A stretch of 64,000 nucleotides of DNA from Xanthobacteraceae bacterium. Its GTDB lineage: Bacteria; Pseudomonadota; Alphaproteobacteria; Rhizobiales; Xanthobacteraceae. Location: positions 2,418,001-2,482,000 of the forward strand of contig CP075369.1 in the NCBI GenBank assembly GCA_019454205.1. The letters are read 5' to 3'. The first letter of the stretch is position 1; each line of letters begins with the position of its first letter. The notes beneath the pieces are model-generated. The model was not told the origin of the DNA. It saw nothing but the letters and a program-made list of their open reading frames with translations, and made no database searches. The position numbers and the translations under genes are program-made. Below are positions 1-8,628 of the stretch, in pieces.

Positions 1-316
1 TCTCGACCACGAGGCTTTTCGCGCCGAGCGAGAGCTTCTTCGCGATCGTCTCCGCATACTGCTTCGCATGCGCGAGCCAGGATTGCGAATAGGAGGAGAA
101 ATAAACGTAATCGTCGAAGATTTCCTCCGGCTTCCCGAACGGCTCGATCTGCACCAGGAAACATTCGTCGCAAACGAAGGTTTTCAGCGGGAAGCGCGGC
201 TCCGCGCCGCCGAGTTGCTCTTTCTTCAGAAACGAATTGGAGACCGGGCTAAGGCCCAAATCGACCAGCACGCGCGAGAGCGGCGCCGAACAGAACCTGC
301 AACGAGCCTGCGCCAT
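1..316 (-). CDS. Sugar C-methyltransferase, N-terminal part (runs off the window)
   Basis: Reading the minus strand from an ATG at 316 gives an open frame of 105 codons that leaves the window. It starts MAQARCRFCSAPLSRVLVDL and continues with a second pair of cysteines (CDEC), then FDDYVYFSSYSQSWLAHAKQ. The two Cys-x2-Cys pairs match the putative zinc-binding domain found at the N-terminus of NDP-hexose C-methyltransferases; the SAM-binding domain would lie beyond the edge. It begins 5 bases after the rfbG stop, so it is part of the rfbF-rfbG operon and probably adds a methyl branch to the CDP-4-keto-6-deoxyhexose. The family call is firm, the substrate is inferred from neighbours. Confidence 0.8.
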   Translation of the reverse strand, partial: MAQARCRFCSAPLSRVLVDLGLSPVSNSFLKKEQLGGAEPRFPLKTFVCDECFLVQIEPFGKPEEIFDDYVYFSSYSQSWLAHAKQYAETIAKKLSLGAKSLVVE

Positions 317-321
317 GACGA

Positions 322-1401
322 TCAGGCCGCGCCGGAAGCGAACCGCTCGATCTGCGAAAGCGAGAACGCGCGCATGTCGTTCTTGCCTTCGTAGAAGGCG
401 CGATACCAGTCGGTAGTCCACTCCAGGCTTTGCTCGAACGAAAGCCGCGGCTTCCAGCCGAGAAATTCGTTCGCGCGCGCGCTGTCGAGGAGCAGCAAGC
501 CTGCTTCGTGCGGCGCGGCGGCGTTCTTTTCGATTTCAAAACCCGCGCCGCTTCCCCAGCGCTTCGCGAACAGGCGCGTCACGGTTTCGACGTCGTGGAT
601 TTCTTCCGGCGGCGGACCGAAGTTCCAGCCGCCGGCAAACTTCGCACCGTCATTTTCCCAAAGCCGCTCCGCCAGCATCAGGTAGCCGCGCACCGGATCG
701 AGTACGTGCTGCCACGCACGCACCGCTTTCGGATGGCGCAGATGCACCTTCTCACCGCGCGCGAAGGCGCGGAAAATGTCCGGCACCAGCCGCGCTTCCG
801 ACCAGTCGCCGCCGCCGATCACATTGCCCGCCCGAACGCTCGCCACCCGCACGCTCGCCTTCGCAAAAAAGGAATTGCGATAGGCGGAAGTGACGAGTTC
901 GGCCGCTCCCTTGCTCGCGGAATACGGATCGTGTCCGCCCATCGGATCATCTTCGCGATAGCCGCGCGTCGTCTCTTTATTCTCGTAGCACTTGTCGCTG
1001 GTCACGTTGACGATGACGCGCACCTTGCCGCCATGCTTCTCGTTGAGAACCCGCACGGCGTCCAGCACATGCACCGTGCCCATCACGTTGGTCGCGAACG
1101 TCTCGACCGGCTCTTTATATGAGGGCAGCACCAGCGCCTGCGCGGCGGCGTGGATAACGATGTCGGGACCATGCGCGCGGATCGAGTTTGCAAGCGCATC
1201 ACGATCGGCAAGATCGGCGAACCGTCCGTTTGCGCGCGATAGCCGCGCTGCTTCAAAGAAACTCGCCTCTGTCGCGGGCGGCAGTGAATAGCCGGACAAC
1301 TCGGCGCCCATCTGTTCCAGCCAGAGCGCCATCCATCCGCCCTTGAAGCCGGTGTGCCCCGTGAGAAAAACCCGTTTTCCCCGCCAGAAGTCCGCGTTCA
1401 T
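322..1401 (-). CDS. rfbG: CDP-glucose 4,6-dehydratase
   Basis: Short-chain dehydrogenase of 359 aa that converts CDP-glucose to CDP-4-keto-6-deoxyglucose, the branch point to CDP-linked deoxysugars of surface polysaccharide. The N-terminal Rossmann motif reads TGHTGFKGGW (residues 14-23); the catalytic set is visible as TSDK (134-137) and YSASK (Tyr160, Lys164). I chose the ATG at 1401 (MNADFWRGKRVF) over an in-frame start 12 codons upstream, because it overlaps the rfbF stop by one base (ATGA coupling) and places the Rossmann motif at the usual distance. Length is normal for the family. Confidence 0.93.
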   Translation of the reverse strand: MNADFWRGKRVFLTGHTGFKGGWMALWLEQMGAELSGYSLPPATEASFFEAARLSRANGRFADLADRDALANSIRAHGPDIVIHAAAQALVLPSYKEPVETFATNVMGTVHVLDAVRVLNEKHGGKVRVIVNVTSDKCYENKETTRGYREDDPMGGHDPYSASKGAAELVTSAYRNSFFAKASVRVASVRAGNVIGGGDWSEARLVPDIFRAFARGEKVHLRHPKAVRAWQHVLDPVRGYLMLAERLWENDGAKFAGGWNFGPPPEEIHDVETVTRLFAKRWGSGAGFEIEKNAAAPHEAGLLLLDSARANEFLGWKPRLSFEQSLEWTTDWYRAFYEGKNDMRAFSLSQIERFASGAA

Positions 1402-2171
1402 CACCAGACTTTCCAGCCCGCCCCGGATTTCTGCCACATCTCGTTCAGCACATCCTTGTCGCGCTGCGAATCCATCGCATGCCAGAAGCCGGGATGACGA
1501 TAGGCGTGCAGTTCGCCCTCGCCCGCGAGGCGCTCCAACGGCTTGCGCTCCCAGATCGTGGCGTCGCCGTCGATGTAGTCGAACACTTTCGGCGAGAGCA
1601 CGAAGAAGCCGCCATTGATCCAGCCGCCGTCGCCCAGCGGTTTTTCCTGAAACGCGCTGACGCGATCCTGCTCCAGCCGCAATCCGCCGAAGCGCCCGGC
1701 GGGCTGCACTGCGGTCAACGTCGCGATCTTGCCGTGCGCGGCATGGAATTTCTCCAGCGCGCGAATATCGACATTGCCGACGCCGTCGCCGTAGGTGACG
1801 TGGAAAGCCGCATCATTCTCGACGAAACGCTTCGCGCGTTTGATGCGGCCGCCGGTCTGCGTGTTGTCGCCGGTGTCGATCAGCGTCACCCGCCACGGTT
1901 CGCCGGCTGCGTTGTGTACTTCCATCTTGTTCTTCGCGATGTCGAAGGTGACGTCGGCGTTGTGCAGAAAGTAGTTCGCGAAGAATTCCTTGATCATGTA
2001 ACCGCGATAGCCGCACAGCACGACGAAGTCGTTCACGCCGCCCGCGGAATAAATCTTCATGATGTGCCAAAGGATCGGCATGCCGCCGATCTCGACCATC
2101 GGCTTCGGACGCGTCTGGGTTTCTTCGCCGAGCCGGGTGCCGAGACCGCCGGCCAGAATTACCGCTTTCAT
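1401..2171 (-). CDS. rfbF: Glucose-1-phosphate cytidylyltransferase
   Basis: Nucleotidyltransferase of 256 aa that makes CDP-glucose from CTP and glucose-1-phosphate, the step before RfbG. The signature GGLGTRLGEE lies at residues 8-17 and is followed by RPKPMVEIGG, typical of this family. The ATG at 2171 (MKAVILAGG) is preferred to a start five codons upstream because the conserved strand begins there. The stop overlaps the rfbG start. The gene begins only 30 bases from the 3' end of tRNA-Glu, which leaves little room for an independent promoter and suggests either read-through from the tRNA promoter or a promoter overlapping the tRNA end. Confidence 0.93.
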   Translation of the reverse strand: MKAVILAGGLGTRLGEETQTRPKPMVEIGGMPILWHIMKIYSAGGVNDFVVLCGYRGYMIKEFFANYFLHNADVTFDIAKNKMEVHNAAGEPWRVTLIDTGDNTQTGGRIKRAKRFVENDAAFHVTYGDGVGNVDIRALEKFHAAHGKIATLTAVQPAGRFGGLRLEQDRVSAFQEKPLGDGGWINGGFFVLSPKVFDYIDGDATIWERKPLERLAGEGELHAYRHPGFWHAMDSQRDKDVLNEMWQKSGAGWKVW

Positions 2172-2201
2172 GAGAACCCTACGCACGACCCGCGAAAAAA
2201 T

Positions 2202-2276
2202 TGGCGCTCCCTAGGGGAATCGAACCCCTGCTTCAGCCTTGAGAGGGCCGCGTCCTAACCGCTAGACGAAGGGAGC
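2202..2276 (-). tRNA. tRNA-Glu (anticodon CTC)
   Basis: On the minus strand the 5' acceptor arm GCTCCCT pairs with 3' AGGGAGC, followed by discriminator G and an encoded CCA (2204-2202). The D-arm begins TTCGTCTAGCGGTTAGGAC, as in bacterial tRNA-Glu. The anticodon loop is C-T-CTC-A-A, giving anticodon CTC for GAG codons. The T-arm is GGGGTTCGATTCCCC. All four stems form without mismatches of note. The surface-sugar genes start 30 bases downstream of its 3' end. Confidence 0.97.
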
Positions 2277-2338
2277 GTGAGCGGGTTCTAGCAGCGCGCC
2301 GCAGGGCGGAGCAAGCGAGCGGCGGGCCTCCTTATTAA

Positions 2339-3178
2339 CTACAGCCGGATCAACACGATGCCCGCGAGGATCAGCGCCGCAGCCAGCCAGCGCTGCGCGC
2401 CCGCCTTCTCGCCGAGCAGGAACACTGCGATCAGCATGGCGAACAGCACCGAAGTTTCGCGGAGCGCCGCCACCAGCGCGACCGGCGCCAGCGTGAAGGC
2501 CCAGATCGCAATCCAGTAGGAACCGAGTGACAGCACGCCGGCCACGATTCCGCTTCCTACATTGCCTCGCACGGCAGCGGCCAACCCGCGCCCACGGACA
2601 AGAAGCGCGTAGAGCGTCATCAGGATGCCGTCGCCCGCGAACATCCACAGCGTGAAACCCGATGCCGTTCCCGAAAGCTGCGCGCCGACCGCATCGACCA
2701 GCGTATAGCTTGCGGTGAACAGCGCCGTGCCAAGCGCGAAGAGGAGCGCCTTCCTCGGCATCGCCTCGCCTGCCCCGAACTTCGCCGACATCAGCATCAC
2801 GCCCAGCCCGATCGCGCACACGGCTGCGAACTTCATCGCGGTCAGGCTCTCGTTCAGCAGGAAGATGCCGGCGATGGCGACAATCAGCGGCGCACTGCCC
2901 CGCGCCAGTGGATAGACCTGACTGAAATCGCCGTGCTCATAGGCGCGAATCAGAAAAATCTTGTAGCCGCTGTGCAGCAGCGCTGACACAGCGATCCACG
3001 GCCAGCTCAGTGCGGCGGGAAGCACAAAGAGGGGAATCAGAGCGAGCGAGATGATTCCCTGAAACGCCGCGAGCAGAAAAATCGAGGTGGTGCGGTCGAG
3101 GCCGGTTTTGACCAGCGCATTCCAGCCCGCGTGCATCACGGCGCCCGCGAGCACGGCGAGGAATACGATCAGGTCCAT
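2339..3178 (-). CDS. EamA/DMT-family transporter
   Basis: Integral membrane protein of 279 aa with about ten hydrophobic helices, arranged as two EamA repeats, as in the drug/metabolite transporter superfamily. The N-terminus MDLIVFLAVLAGAVMHAGWN, the segment YPLARGSAPLIVAIAGIFLL in the first repeat and RETSVLFAMLIAVFLLGEK in the second are typical of the EamA domain. The substrate cannot be read from sequence. It is one of three DMT proteins in the window (also 9974 and 32265). It lies tail-to-head with the small membrane protein at 3195, 16 bases apart, so the two may be cotranscribed. Confidence 0.85.
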   Translation of the reverse strand: MDLIVFLAVLAGAVMHAGWNALVKTGLDRTTSIFLLAAFQGIISLALIPLFVLPAALSWPWIAVSALLHSGYKIFLIRAYEHGDFSQVYPLARGSAPLIVAIAGIFLLNESLTAMKFAAVCAIGLGVMLMSAKFGAGEAMPRKALLFALGTALFTASYTLVDAVGAQLSGTASGFTLWMFAGDGILMTLYALLVRGRGLAAAVRGNVGSGIVAGVLSLGSYWIAIWAFTLAPVALVAALRETSVLFAMLIAVFLLGEKAGAQRWLAAALILAGIVLIRL

Positions 3179-3194
3179 GCGCTATCGTGGCGTA

Positions 3195-3554
3195 TTATTG
3201 CGGCTCAAGCCGCAGCGTGCCGCGCAGTTGCAGGGTCGCGAGATCGAACACGCGCATTTCCGTCACGCCGTCGCGCTCGATGGTGACGACGATACGGCCG
3301 TCGCTCACCGCCGTGTTCACGACGCGGGAGCCTTTCGGCAGTGCGTTGGTGATCGCCGGGATCGTGGCGGCTTGCGGCGCGGGCGCATTCGAGAGCCGGT
3401 AGGCGATCACGCCGAAGATCGCGAGGAAACCCGCGATCATCAGCACGGAGGAAAACACCGCCATCCGCTTCAGTTTGCGCACCATCGCTTCCTGCTGCGG
3501 ATCGAGCGCGACTTCTGTATCTTGCGGATCGGGATTCTTTTTTCTGGCGGCCAT
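3195..3554 (-). CDS. Small single-pass membrane protein, DUF6476-like
   Basis: Protein of 119 aa. A charged N-terminal tail (residues 1-30) is followed by one hydrophobic helix (about 32-55, VFSSVLMIAGFLAIFGVIAY) and a periplasmic beta-rich tail with IPAITNALPKGSRVVNTAVS and VVTIERDGVTEMRVFDLATL. The pattern resembles the alphaproteobacterial DUF6476 family; I rely on recall for that name. Function is unknown. Its start codon is 11 bases from the divergent rluD start, so the two genes share an extremely short regulatory region or each is transcribed from inside the other. Confidence 0.7.
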   Translation of the reverse strand: MAARKKNPDPQDTEVALDPQQEAMVRKLKRMAVFSSVLMIAGFLAIFGVIAYRLSNAPAPQAATIPAITNALPKGSRVVNTAVSDGRIVVTIERDGVTEMRVFDLATLQLRGTLRLEPQ

Positions 3555-3565
3555 AGAACTAAATC

Positions 3566-4585
3566 ATGTCCAATTCGGACGAAAAGCGTTTCGGGATTTC
3601 CGCTGGCGCGGAAGATAAAGGCGCGCGCCTCGACCGCTTTCTTGCGGAACGCATCAAGGAGTTGAGCCGCACGCGGCTGAAAAACCTGATCCTCGAAGGC
3701 GAAGTCGAAGTGAGCGGCCGGACAGTAAGAGACCCGGAATACAGGGTCAACGCGGGCGACGAGATCGCGCTTGTCTTGCCCGAGGCAGAACCGGCGAAAC
3801 CCGCCGCCGAAAAAATCCCGCTCGCCATCGTCTACGAAGACAAGGACGTGATCGTGATCGACAAGCCCGCGGGGCTGGTCGTGCATCCAGCCGCGGGAAA
3901 CCGCACCGGCACGCTGGTCAACGCGCTGATCGCACATTGCGGAGATTCGCTCTCCGGCATCGGCGGTGAGAAACGCCCAGGCATCGTGCATCGTCTCGAC
4001 AAGGATACCAGCGGCCTGCTGGTGGTGGCGAAGAACGACGCTGCGCACCGCTCCCTCTCCGCGCAATTCGCCGATCACGGCCGCACCGGCGATCTCGCGC
4101 GCGGCTACCTCGCCTTCGTCTGGGGCGAGCCGAAGCCGCGGCAAGGCACTATCGACGCGCCTATCGACCGCGATCCGCGCTCGCGCGTGAAGATGGCCGT
4201 GCGCGCAAAAGGGCGCGAGGCGATCACCCATTACGAAGTACTGGAAAGCTACGCGGGCATGGACGGCAAGAGCGCGCTCGCATCTATGATCTCCTGCGAA
4301 CTGGAAACCGGCCGTACGCACCAGATCCGCGTGCATCTCGCGCATGGCGGTCATCCGCTGCTCGGCGACGAGGTCTACGGGCCGGGCTATCGCACCAAGG
4401 CGGCGCTGCTGCCCGAAGCGCCGCGCGCCGCGCTCGACGCGCTGGGGCGGCAGGCGCTGCATGCCTGGCGTCTCGCTTTTTCACACCCGCGAACGGGCAA
4501 ATTGCTCTCCTTTGAAAGCAAATTGCCGCTGGAACTTCGGAAATTGCGGGATTCGCTGCGAAAACCGGCGAAACGCGCAGGTTAA
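3566..4585 (+). CDS. rluD: RluA-family 23S rRNA pseudouridine synthase (RluD-like)
   Basis: Enzyme of 339 aa that isomerises uridines to pseudouridine in large-subunit rRNA. An S4 RNA-binding domain occupies about residues 18-80 (RLDRFLAERIKELSRTRLKN), followed by the RluA catalytic domain with HRLDKDTSG, whose Asp145 is the expected nucleophile, and the RTHQIRVHLAHGGHPLLGD block. Length and S4 domain favour RluD over RluA. It precedes rpoH by 122 bases on the same strand, an arrangement common in Hyphomicrobiales. Confidence 0.93.
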   Translation: MSNSDEKRFGISAGAEDKGARLDRFLAERIKELSRTRLKNLILEGEVEVSGRTVRDPEYRVNAGDEIALVLPEAEPAKPAAEKIPLAIVYEDKDVIVIDKPAGLVVHPAAGNRTGTLVNALIAHCGDSLSGIGGEKRPGIVHRLDKDTSGLLVVAKNDAAHRSLSAQFADHGRTGDLARGYLAFVWGEPKPRQGTIDAPIDRDPRSRVKMAVRAKGREAITHYEVLESYAGMDGKSALASMISCELETGRTHQIRVHLAHGGHPLLGDEVYGPGYRTKAALLPEAPRAALDALGRQALHAWRLAFSHPRTGKLLSFESKLPLELRKLRDSLRKPAKRAG

Positions 4586-4605
4586 AAATATTTCATCTGC
4601 GGCAC

Positions 4606-4633
4606 CTTAAAGCCGCCAAGTGCGTTCCTATAT
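4606..4633 (+). promoter_or_regulatory. Candidate rpoH promoter
   Basis: CTTAAA (4606-4611) and CTATAT (4628-4633) are separated by 16 bases and lie 74 bases upstream of the rpoH ATG. The -10 agrees with the alphaproteobacterial housekeeping consensus; the -35 could serve either a vegetative or heat-shock sigma factor. Assigned by eye. Confidence 0.4.
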
Positions 4634-4707
4634 GTGTCCGTTGCCACTGGCTTAGCCAAGCAGCGGCGTTCGATCCGCCTACGGGGATCGGGAAAGAGGG
4701 GACAAAC

Positions 4708-5610
4708 ATGGCCCGCGTATCTACCGGCAATCTTCCGGCCGTCTCCGAAGGCGGCCTGTCGCACTACCTCGCGGAAATCCGCAAGTTTCCGATGCTGGAG
4801 CCGCAGCAGGAATACATGCTCGCGAAGCGTTGGCGCGAGCATGACGACCGCGACGCCGCACACCAGCTCGTCACGTCCCATTTGCGCCTCGTCGCGAAAA
4901 TCGCGATGGGCTATCGCGGCTATGGCCTTCCGATCGGCGAGGTCATTTCCGAAGGCAACGTCGGCCTGATGCAGGCCGTGAAGCGCTTCGAGCCGGAGAA
5001 GGGCTTCCGCCTCGCGACCTACGCGATGTGGTGGATCCGCGCCTCCATACAGGAATACATCCTGCGTTCGTGGTCGCTCGTGAAGATGGGCACCACCGCC
5101 GCGCAGAAACGGCTGTTCTTCAACCTGCGCAAAACGAAGAGCAAAATCTCGGCGCTGGAAGAAGGCGAACTGAAGCCGGAACACGTGAAGCAGATCGCGA
5201 CCAAGCTCGGCGTCAGCGAAGAAGAAGTGATCTCGATGAACCGCCGTCTCGGCGGCGACGCCTCGCTGAACGCGCCGATCCGCACCGACTCCGAATCCGG
5301 CGAGTGGCAAGACTGGCTGGTGGACGAAAGCGACAACCAGGAGCAAGTCCTCGCCAATCAGGAGGAGCGCTCGAACCGCCACAAGGCGCTGGAAGGTGCC
5401 CTCGGCGTACTGAACGATCGCGAGCGCCGCATCTTCGAGGCGCGCCGCCTTGCCGACGATCCGGTCACGCTCGAAGAGCTGGCCGAGGAGTTTGGCGTGT
5501 CGCGCGAGCGTGTACGCCAAATCGAGGTCCGCGCCTTCGAGAAGGTGCAGAAGGCCGTGGTTGAGCGCATCCAGAAGGACGAACGGCCGCTGGCGCTCGC
5601 CGCGCACTGA
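4708..5610 (+). CDS. rpoH: RNA polymerase heat-shock sigma factor RpoH (sigma-32)
   Basis: Sigma-70 family protein of 300 aa that directs RNA polymerase to heat-shock promoters. Region 2 is clear (GEVISEGNVGLMQAVKRFEP, then RLATYAMWWIRASIQEYILR). It is followed by the diagnostic RpoH box QKRLFFNLRKTK at residues 133-144, and by region 4 with a helix-turn-helix (EELAEEFGVSRERVRQIE). The start sits after a GGGGACAAAC segment. A strong terminator follows 18 bases after the stop. The other sigma-32 client of note in the window is ftsH. Confidence 0.96.
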   Translation: MARVSTGNLPAVSEGGLSHYLAEIRKFPMLEPQQEYMLAKRWREHDDRDAAHQLVTSHLRLVAKIAMGYRGYGLPIGEVISEGNVGLMQAVKRFEPEKGFRLATYAMWWIRASIQEYILRSWSLVKMGTTAAQKRLFFNLRKTKSKISALEEGELKPEHVKQIATKLGVSEEEVISMNRRLGGDASLNAPIRTDSESGEWQDWLVDESDNQEQVLANQEERSNRHKALEGALGVLNDRERRIFEARRLADDPVTLEELAEEFGVSRERVRQIEVRAFEKVQKAVVERIQKDERPLALAAH

Positions 5611-5628
5611 CGGCGACAAACCGAAAAG

Positions 5629-5660
5629 AAAAAGCCGGGACATCTGTCCCGGCTTTTTTG
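5629..5660. terminator. Rho-independent terminator between rpoH and the convergent gene
   Basis: Perfect hairpin AAGCCGGGAC / GTCCCGGCTT with a 4-base loop, flanked by A-tracts on the left and T-tracts on the right. It can stop rpoH transcription on the plus strand and the convergent gene (stop at 5661) on the minus strand. Confidence 0.9.
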
Positions 5661-7103
5661 TTACTGCTGCTGGATGTGCGGCGGCGCCTGCTGCTTGACA
5701 TAGCCCCACGCAGCGAACACTTCGTCCATAGCCTTCACACCGGCAGCGCCCTTCTCGAACGCCAGCACCGCGCGGCGGCCGTTGCCGTAGACGAACGGCA
5801 CGTCGAACCACGGCTGCGAACCGAGCAGAACGAGATTGCGGTCGCGGTCGGTTTCGACCGAGGAAAGACCGATCAGGTAATAGCCTTGCATGACGCGAAC
5901 GCTGAGGCCCGCGAGCGGAATGCCCTGCGCGGACTCGTTGTTCTTCATGCGCACCACCGGCACCTGCGCGATGCCCCCATTGGCATCGTCGGGCGCGTTG
6001 AACTGCACTTCGACGTAGTGGCTGGCCGGCAGCGCGGGGTCGGGATTGCGGCGGATGGTGATCACTGCCGTCATCTTCCGCTCCGGAATCGAGACATCGA
6101 CACGCGCGCCGATATCAGCCGGCCGGCCCGGACCCGGATTGATGGTCTCGATGCGCCAGGTGGCGGTGCCGTTGAAGTTCACGAACTGCTGTCCGCCTGG
6201 GCTTTCCTCGAACAGGATCGCGCGGATCGCACCTGCGGTCTGCTGCGTGGACGGCGGCAGCGGCTGCGGTGACTGCTGGTTCTGCTGCGTCTGTTCGTTC
6301 TGCTGGATGCGGTCGGCAGGCTTGTTCTGGTTCGGATCGGTCTGCGTCTGCGTCACCGCCGTCTTGGCGCGGCCGAGCAGGCGGAACACCTTGTCGCGAT
6401 GCAGATAGCCGAGCGTGCCCGCAAGAATAAGAAGAATACAGAAGATTGTTCCAACCACGAGCTTGGTACGGCCGGCGCGGCGCGCGTCTTCGCGCGCGTA
6501 ATCCGCGGGGCTTTTGCCGCGTCCATGACGCGGACGCAGCGAACCTTGATCATTTTGCGGACGCTGACCGCGCGGACCGGCACCGCGGCCGTTGAAGCCA
6601 CGCTGATCACGAGGATCGCGTGTGTCGCGCGGATCGCGCTCGCGAGGATATTCGTCTTCGCGCGGGCCTCTTGGCGGCGGAGCGCCACGGCCCGCCTGCG
6701 GCGCATCGGCGAACGGGTCGCGCTCGCGCGGCGGACGCGGCGCTTCGCGGTTTCCATTGTCATAGGCATCGCGCGGTGGCGGCGCGCCACGGGAGGGCGC
6801 ATCGGCGCGGGGCGGCATCGGCGCACGCGGGGCACGATCGTCGAAAGACGGCGGAGCCGCAGGTTGCTGCGGAGGCGGAGGCGCAGCCTGCGCGCTCGCA
6901 GCCTCGCCTTCGATCTTGCGGATCGCCTCTTCCAGCGCGAGGCGCTGGCGCGTGATGTCGGCTTCCGCGAGCGGCGGATTCATGCCGCGTAACTGGTTCA
7001 CCAGCGCCGTCCGCGCGCGGTCGTACACGGCACGGCGCGCCTCGCCCGTATTCGGGTCGAGGTTCGCAATCGCGCGAGAAAGAAGCGGACGATAGTCGGT
7101 CAT
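5661..7103 (-). CDS. Pro/Arg-rich single-pass membrane protein of unknown function
   Basis: Protein of 480 aa. Residues 1-70 are a helical domain (YRPLLSRAIANLDPNTGEAR, ALEEAIRKIE). It is followed by a roughly 130-residue low-complexity stretch rich in Pro, Arg, Asp and Gly (PPRERDPFADAPQAGRGAPP). One transmembrane helix follows (about 215-235, VVGTIFCILLILAGTLGYLH), then a Gln/Pro-rich linker and a C-terminal soluble domain of about 190 residues with WRIETINPGPG and ERKMTAVITIRRN. I do not recognise a characterised family, although genes of this layout sit beside purA in related genomes as far as I recall. The disordered cytoplasmic arm and extracytoplasmic C-domain suggest an envelope scaffold. 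Confidence 0.75.
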   Translation of the reverse strand: MTDYRPLLSRAIANLDPNTGEARRAVYDRARTALVNQLRGMNPPLAEADITRQRLALEEAIRKIEGEAASAQAAPPPPQQPAAPPSFDDRAPRAPMPPRADAPSRGAPPPRDAYDNGNREAPRPPRERDPFADAPQAGRGAPPPRGPREDEYPRERDPRDTRDPRDQRGFNGRGAGPRGQRPQNDQGSLRPRHGRGKSPADYAREDARRAGRTKLVVGTIFCILLILAGTLGYLHRDKVFRLLGRAKTAVTQTQTDPNQNKPADRIQQNEQTQQNQQSPQPLPPSTQQTAGAIRAILFEESPGGQQFVNFNGTATWRIETINPGPGRPADIGARVDVSIPERKMTAVITIRRNPDPALPASHYVEVQFNAPDDANGGIAQVPVVRMKNNESAQGIPLAGLSVRVMQGYYLIGLSSVETDRDRNLVLLGSQPWFDVPFVYGNGRRAVLAFEKGAAGVKAMDEVFAAWGYVKQQAPPHIQQQ

Positions 7104-7145
7104 TGGCCCCGATTGGTTGAACGCAGAACGGCCGAAACGGTTGCC

Positions 7146-8438
7146 TCAGGATTCAAACGGATTTTGCACCAGAATTGTGTCCTCCCGCTCGGGGCTCGTG
7201 GATACGAGCGCCACGGGGCAGTCGATCAATTCCTCGATTCGCCTGACATACTTGACCGCCGCCGCCGGTAGCTGCGCCCAGGAGCGCGCCCCGCGGGTGG
7301 AAGTTTGCCAGCCTTCGATCTCTTCGTACACAGGTTCCACCTGCGCCTGCGCGCCCTGCGAGGCAGGGAGGTAATCGATGGCGTGACCCTTGAGCTTGTA
7401 GCCAACGCAGACCTTTAGCGGATTGAGGCCGTCCAGCACGTCCAGCTTGGTCAGCGCGATGCCTTGAATACCTCCGGTACGCACCGCCTGCCGTACAAGT
7501 ACGGCGTCGAACCAGCCGCAACGGCGCGGGCGGCCCGTGACGGTGCCGAATTCATGCCCGCGCTCGCCGAGCTGCTTGCCGGTGGCGTCGTTGAGTTCAG
7601 TCGGGAACGGACCTTCGCCGACGCGCGTGGTGTAGGCCTTGGTGATACCGAGCACATAGCCGACTGCGTTCGGGCCAAGCCCCGCACCGGTCGCTGCCTG
7701 TGCTGCCACCGTGTTCGACGACGTGACGAACGGGTAAGTACCGTGATCGACGTCGAGCAGCGCGCCCTGCGCGCCTTCGAACAGAATCCTGTCGCCGCGG
7801 CGGCGCGCCTCGTCGAGCAGGTGCCAGACGCGATCCATGTAAGGCAACACGCGCGGCGCCACCGAAAGCAATTCCTCGCGCAGGCCGTCGCGCCTGATCT
7901 CGTCCAGCTTCAGACCGCGCCGGATGGCGTTGTGGTGGTCCAGCAGCCGGTCGAGCTTCGCATCGAGTTGCGCGGGTTCGGCGAGATCCATGAGACGGAT
8001 CGCGCGGCGGCCAACCTTGTCCTCGTAGGCGGGGCCGATGCCGCGCTTGGTGGTGCCGATCTTCAGCCCCGGACCGGCGCCTTCTCGCAACCCGTCGAGT
8101 TCGCGGTGAAGCGAGAGAATGAGCGAGGCGTTTTCCGCGATGCGCAACGTACTGGGCGAGACTTCGACGCCCTGCCCCGCGAGCCGGTCGATCTCGTTCA
8201 CCAGTGCATGCGGATCGAGCACGACGCCGTTGCCAATGATTCCTAGCTTGCCGGGGCGCACCACGCCGGATGGCAACAGCGACAGCTTGTAGGTATTGCC
8301 GCCGATAACGAGAGTATGGCCGGCGTTATGGCCGCCTTGAAAGCGGACCACGACATCCGCCTGCTCGGAGAGCCAGTCGACAATCTTGCCTTTTCCCTCG
8401 TCGCCCCACTGGGAGCCGACGACGACCACGTTCGTCAA
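7146..8438 (-). CDS. purA: Adenylosuccinate synthetase
   Basis: Enzyme of 430 aa that condenses IMP and aspartate using GTP, the first committed step to AMP. The N-terminal P-loop-like GSQWGDEGKGKIVDWLSE is present, with the GHNAGHTLV segment (IMP and Mg binding), GTTKRGIGPAYEDKVGR, and the C-terminal GTP-binding LTKLDVLDGL. Length is standard. It is transcribed alone on the minus strand. Its upstream region (8439-8628) holds a GC-rich hairpin, listed separately. Confidence 0.97.
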   Translation of the reverse strand: MTNVVVVGSQWGDEGKGKIVDWLSEQADVVVRFQGGHNAGHTLVIGGNTYKLSLLPSGVVRPGKLGIIGNGVVLDPHALVNEIDRLAGQGVEVSPSTLRIAENASLILSLHRELDGLREGAGPGLKIGTTKRGIGPAYEDKVGRRAIRLMDLAEPAQLDAKLDRLLDHHNAIRRGLKLDEIRRDGLREELLSVAPRVLPYMDRVWHLLDEARRRGDRILFEGAQGALLDVDHGTYPFVTSSNTVAAQAATGAGLGPNAVGYVLGITKAYTTRVGEGPFPTELNDATGKQLGERGHEFGTVTGRPRRCGWFDAVLVRQAVRTGGIQGIALTKLDVLDGLNPLKVCVGYKLKGHAIDYLPASQGAQAQVEPVYEEIEGWQTSTRGARSWAQLPAAAVKYVRRIEELIDCPVALVSTSPEREDTILVQNPFES

Positions 8439-8473
8439 AGCGATGCCTCGAAATCAGCCGCACACAACAGAAA

Positions 8474-8497
8474 CCCCGGCACTGGGAAGCGCCGGGG
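8474..8497 (-). other. GC-rich hairpin in the purA leader
   Basis: On the minus strand, CCCCGGC (8497-8491) can pair with GCCGGGG (8480-8474) around a 10-base loop, followed by TTTCTGTT. No minus-strand gene ends just upstream, so it would act inside a purA 5' leader as a weak attenuator, or it may be incidental. Confidence 0.3.
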
Positions 8498-8628
8498 CGG
8501 TTCCGAAAGTTGGTAGCCAATCGCTGGCGTCGAGGCAAGATTGGCCCAGCGAAGATGCGTAGTTGCAAGCACTTAACCGCTTGCGGGAACCGCCCGGAGT
8601 GACGATCTGCCGCCCTGTGAGAGGCAAC

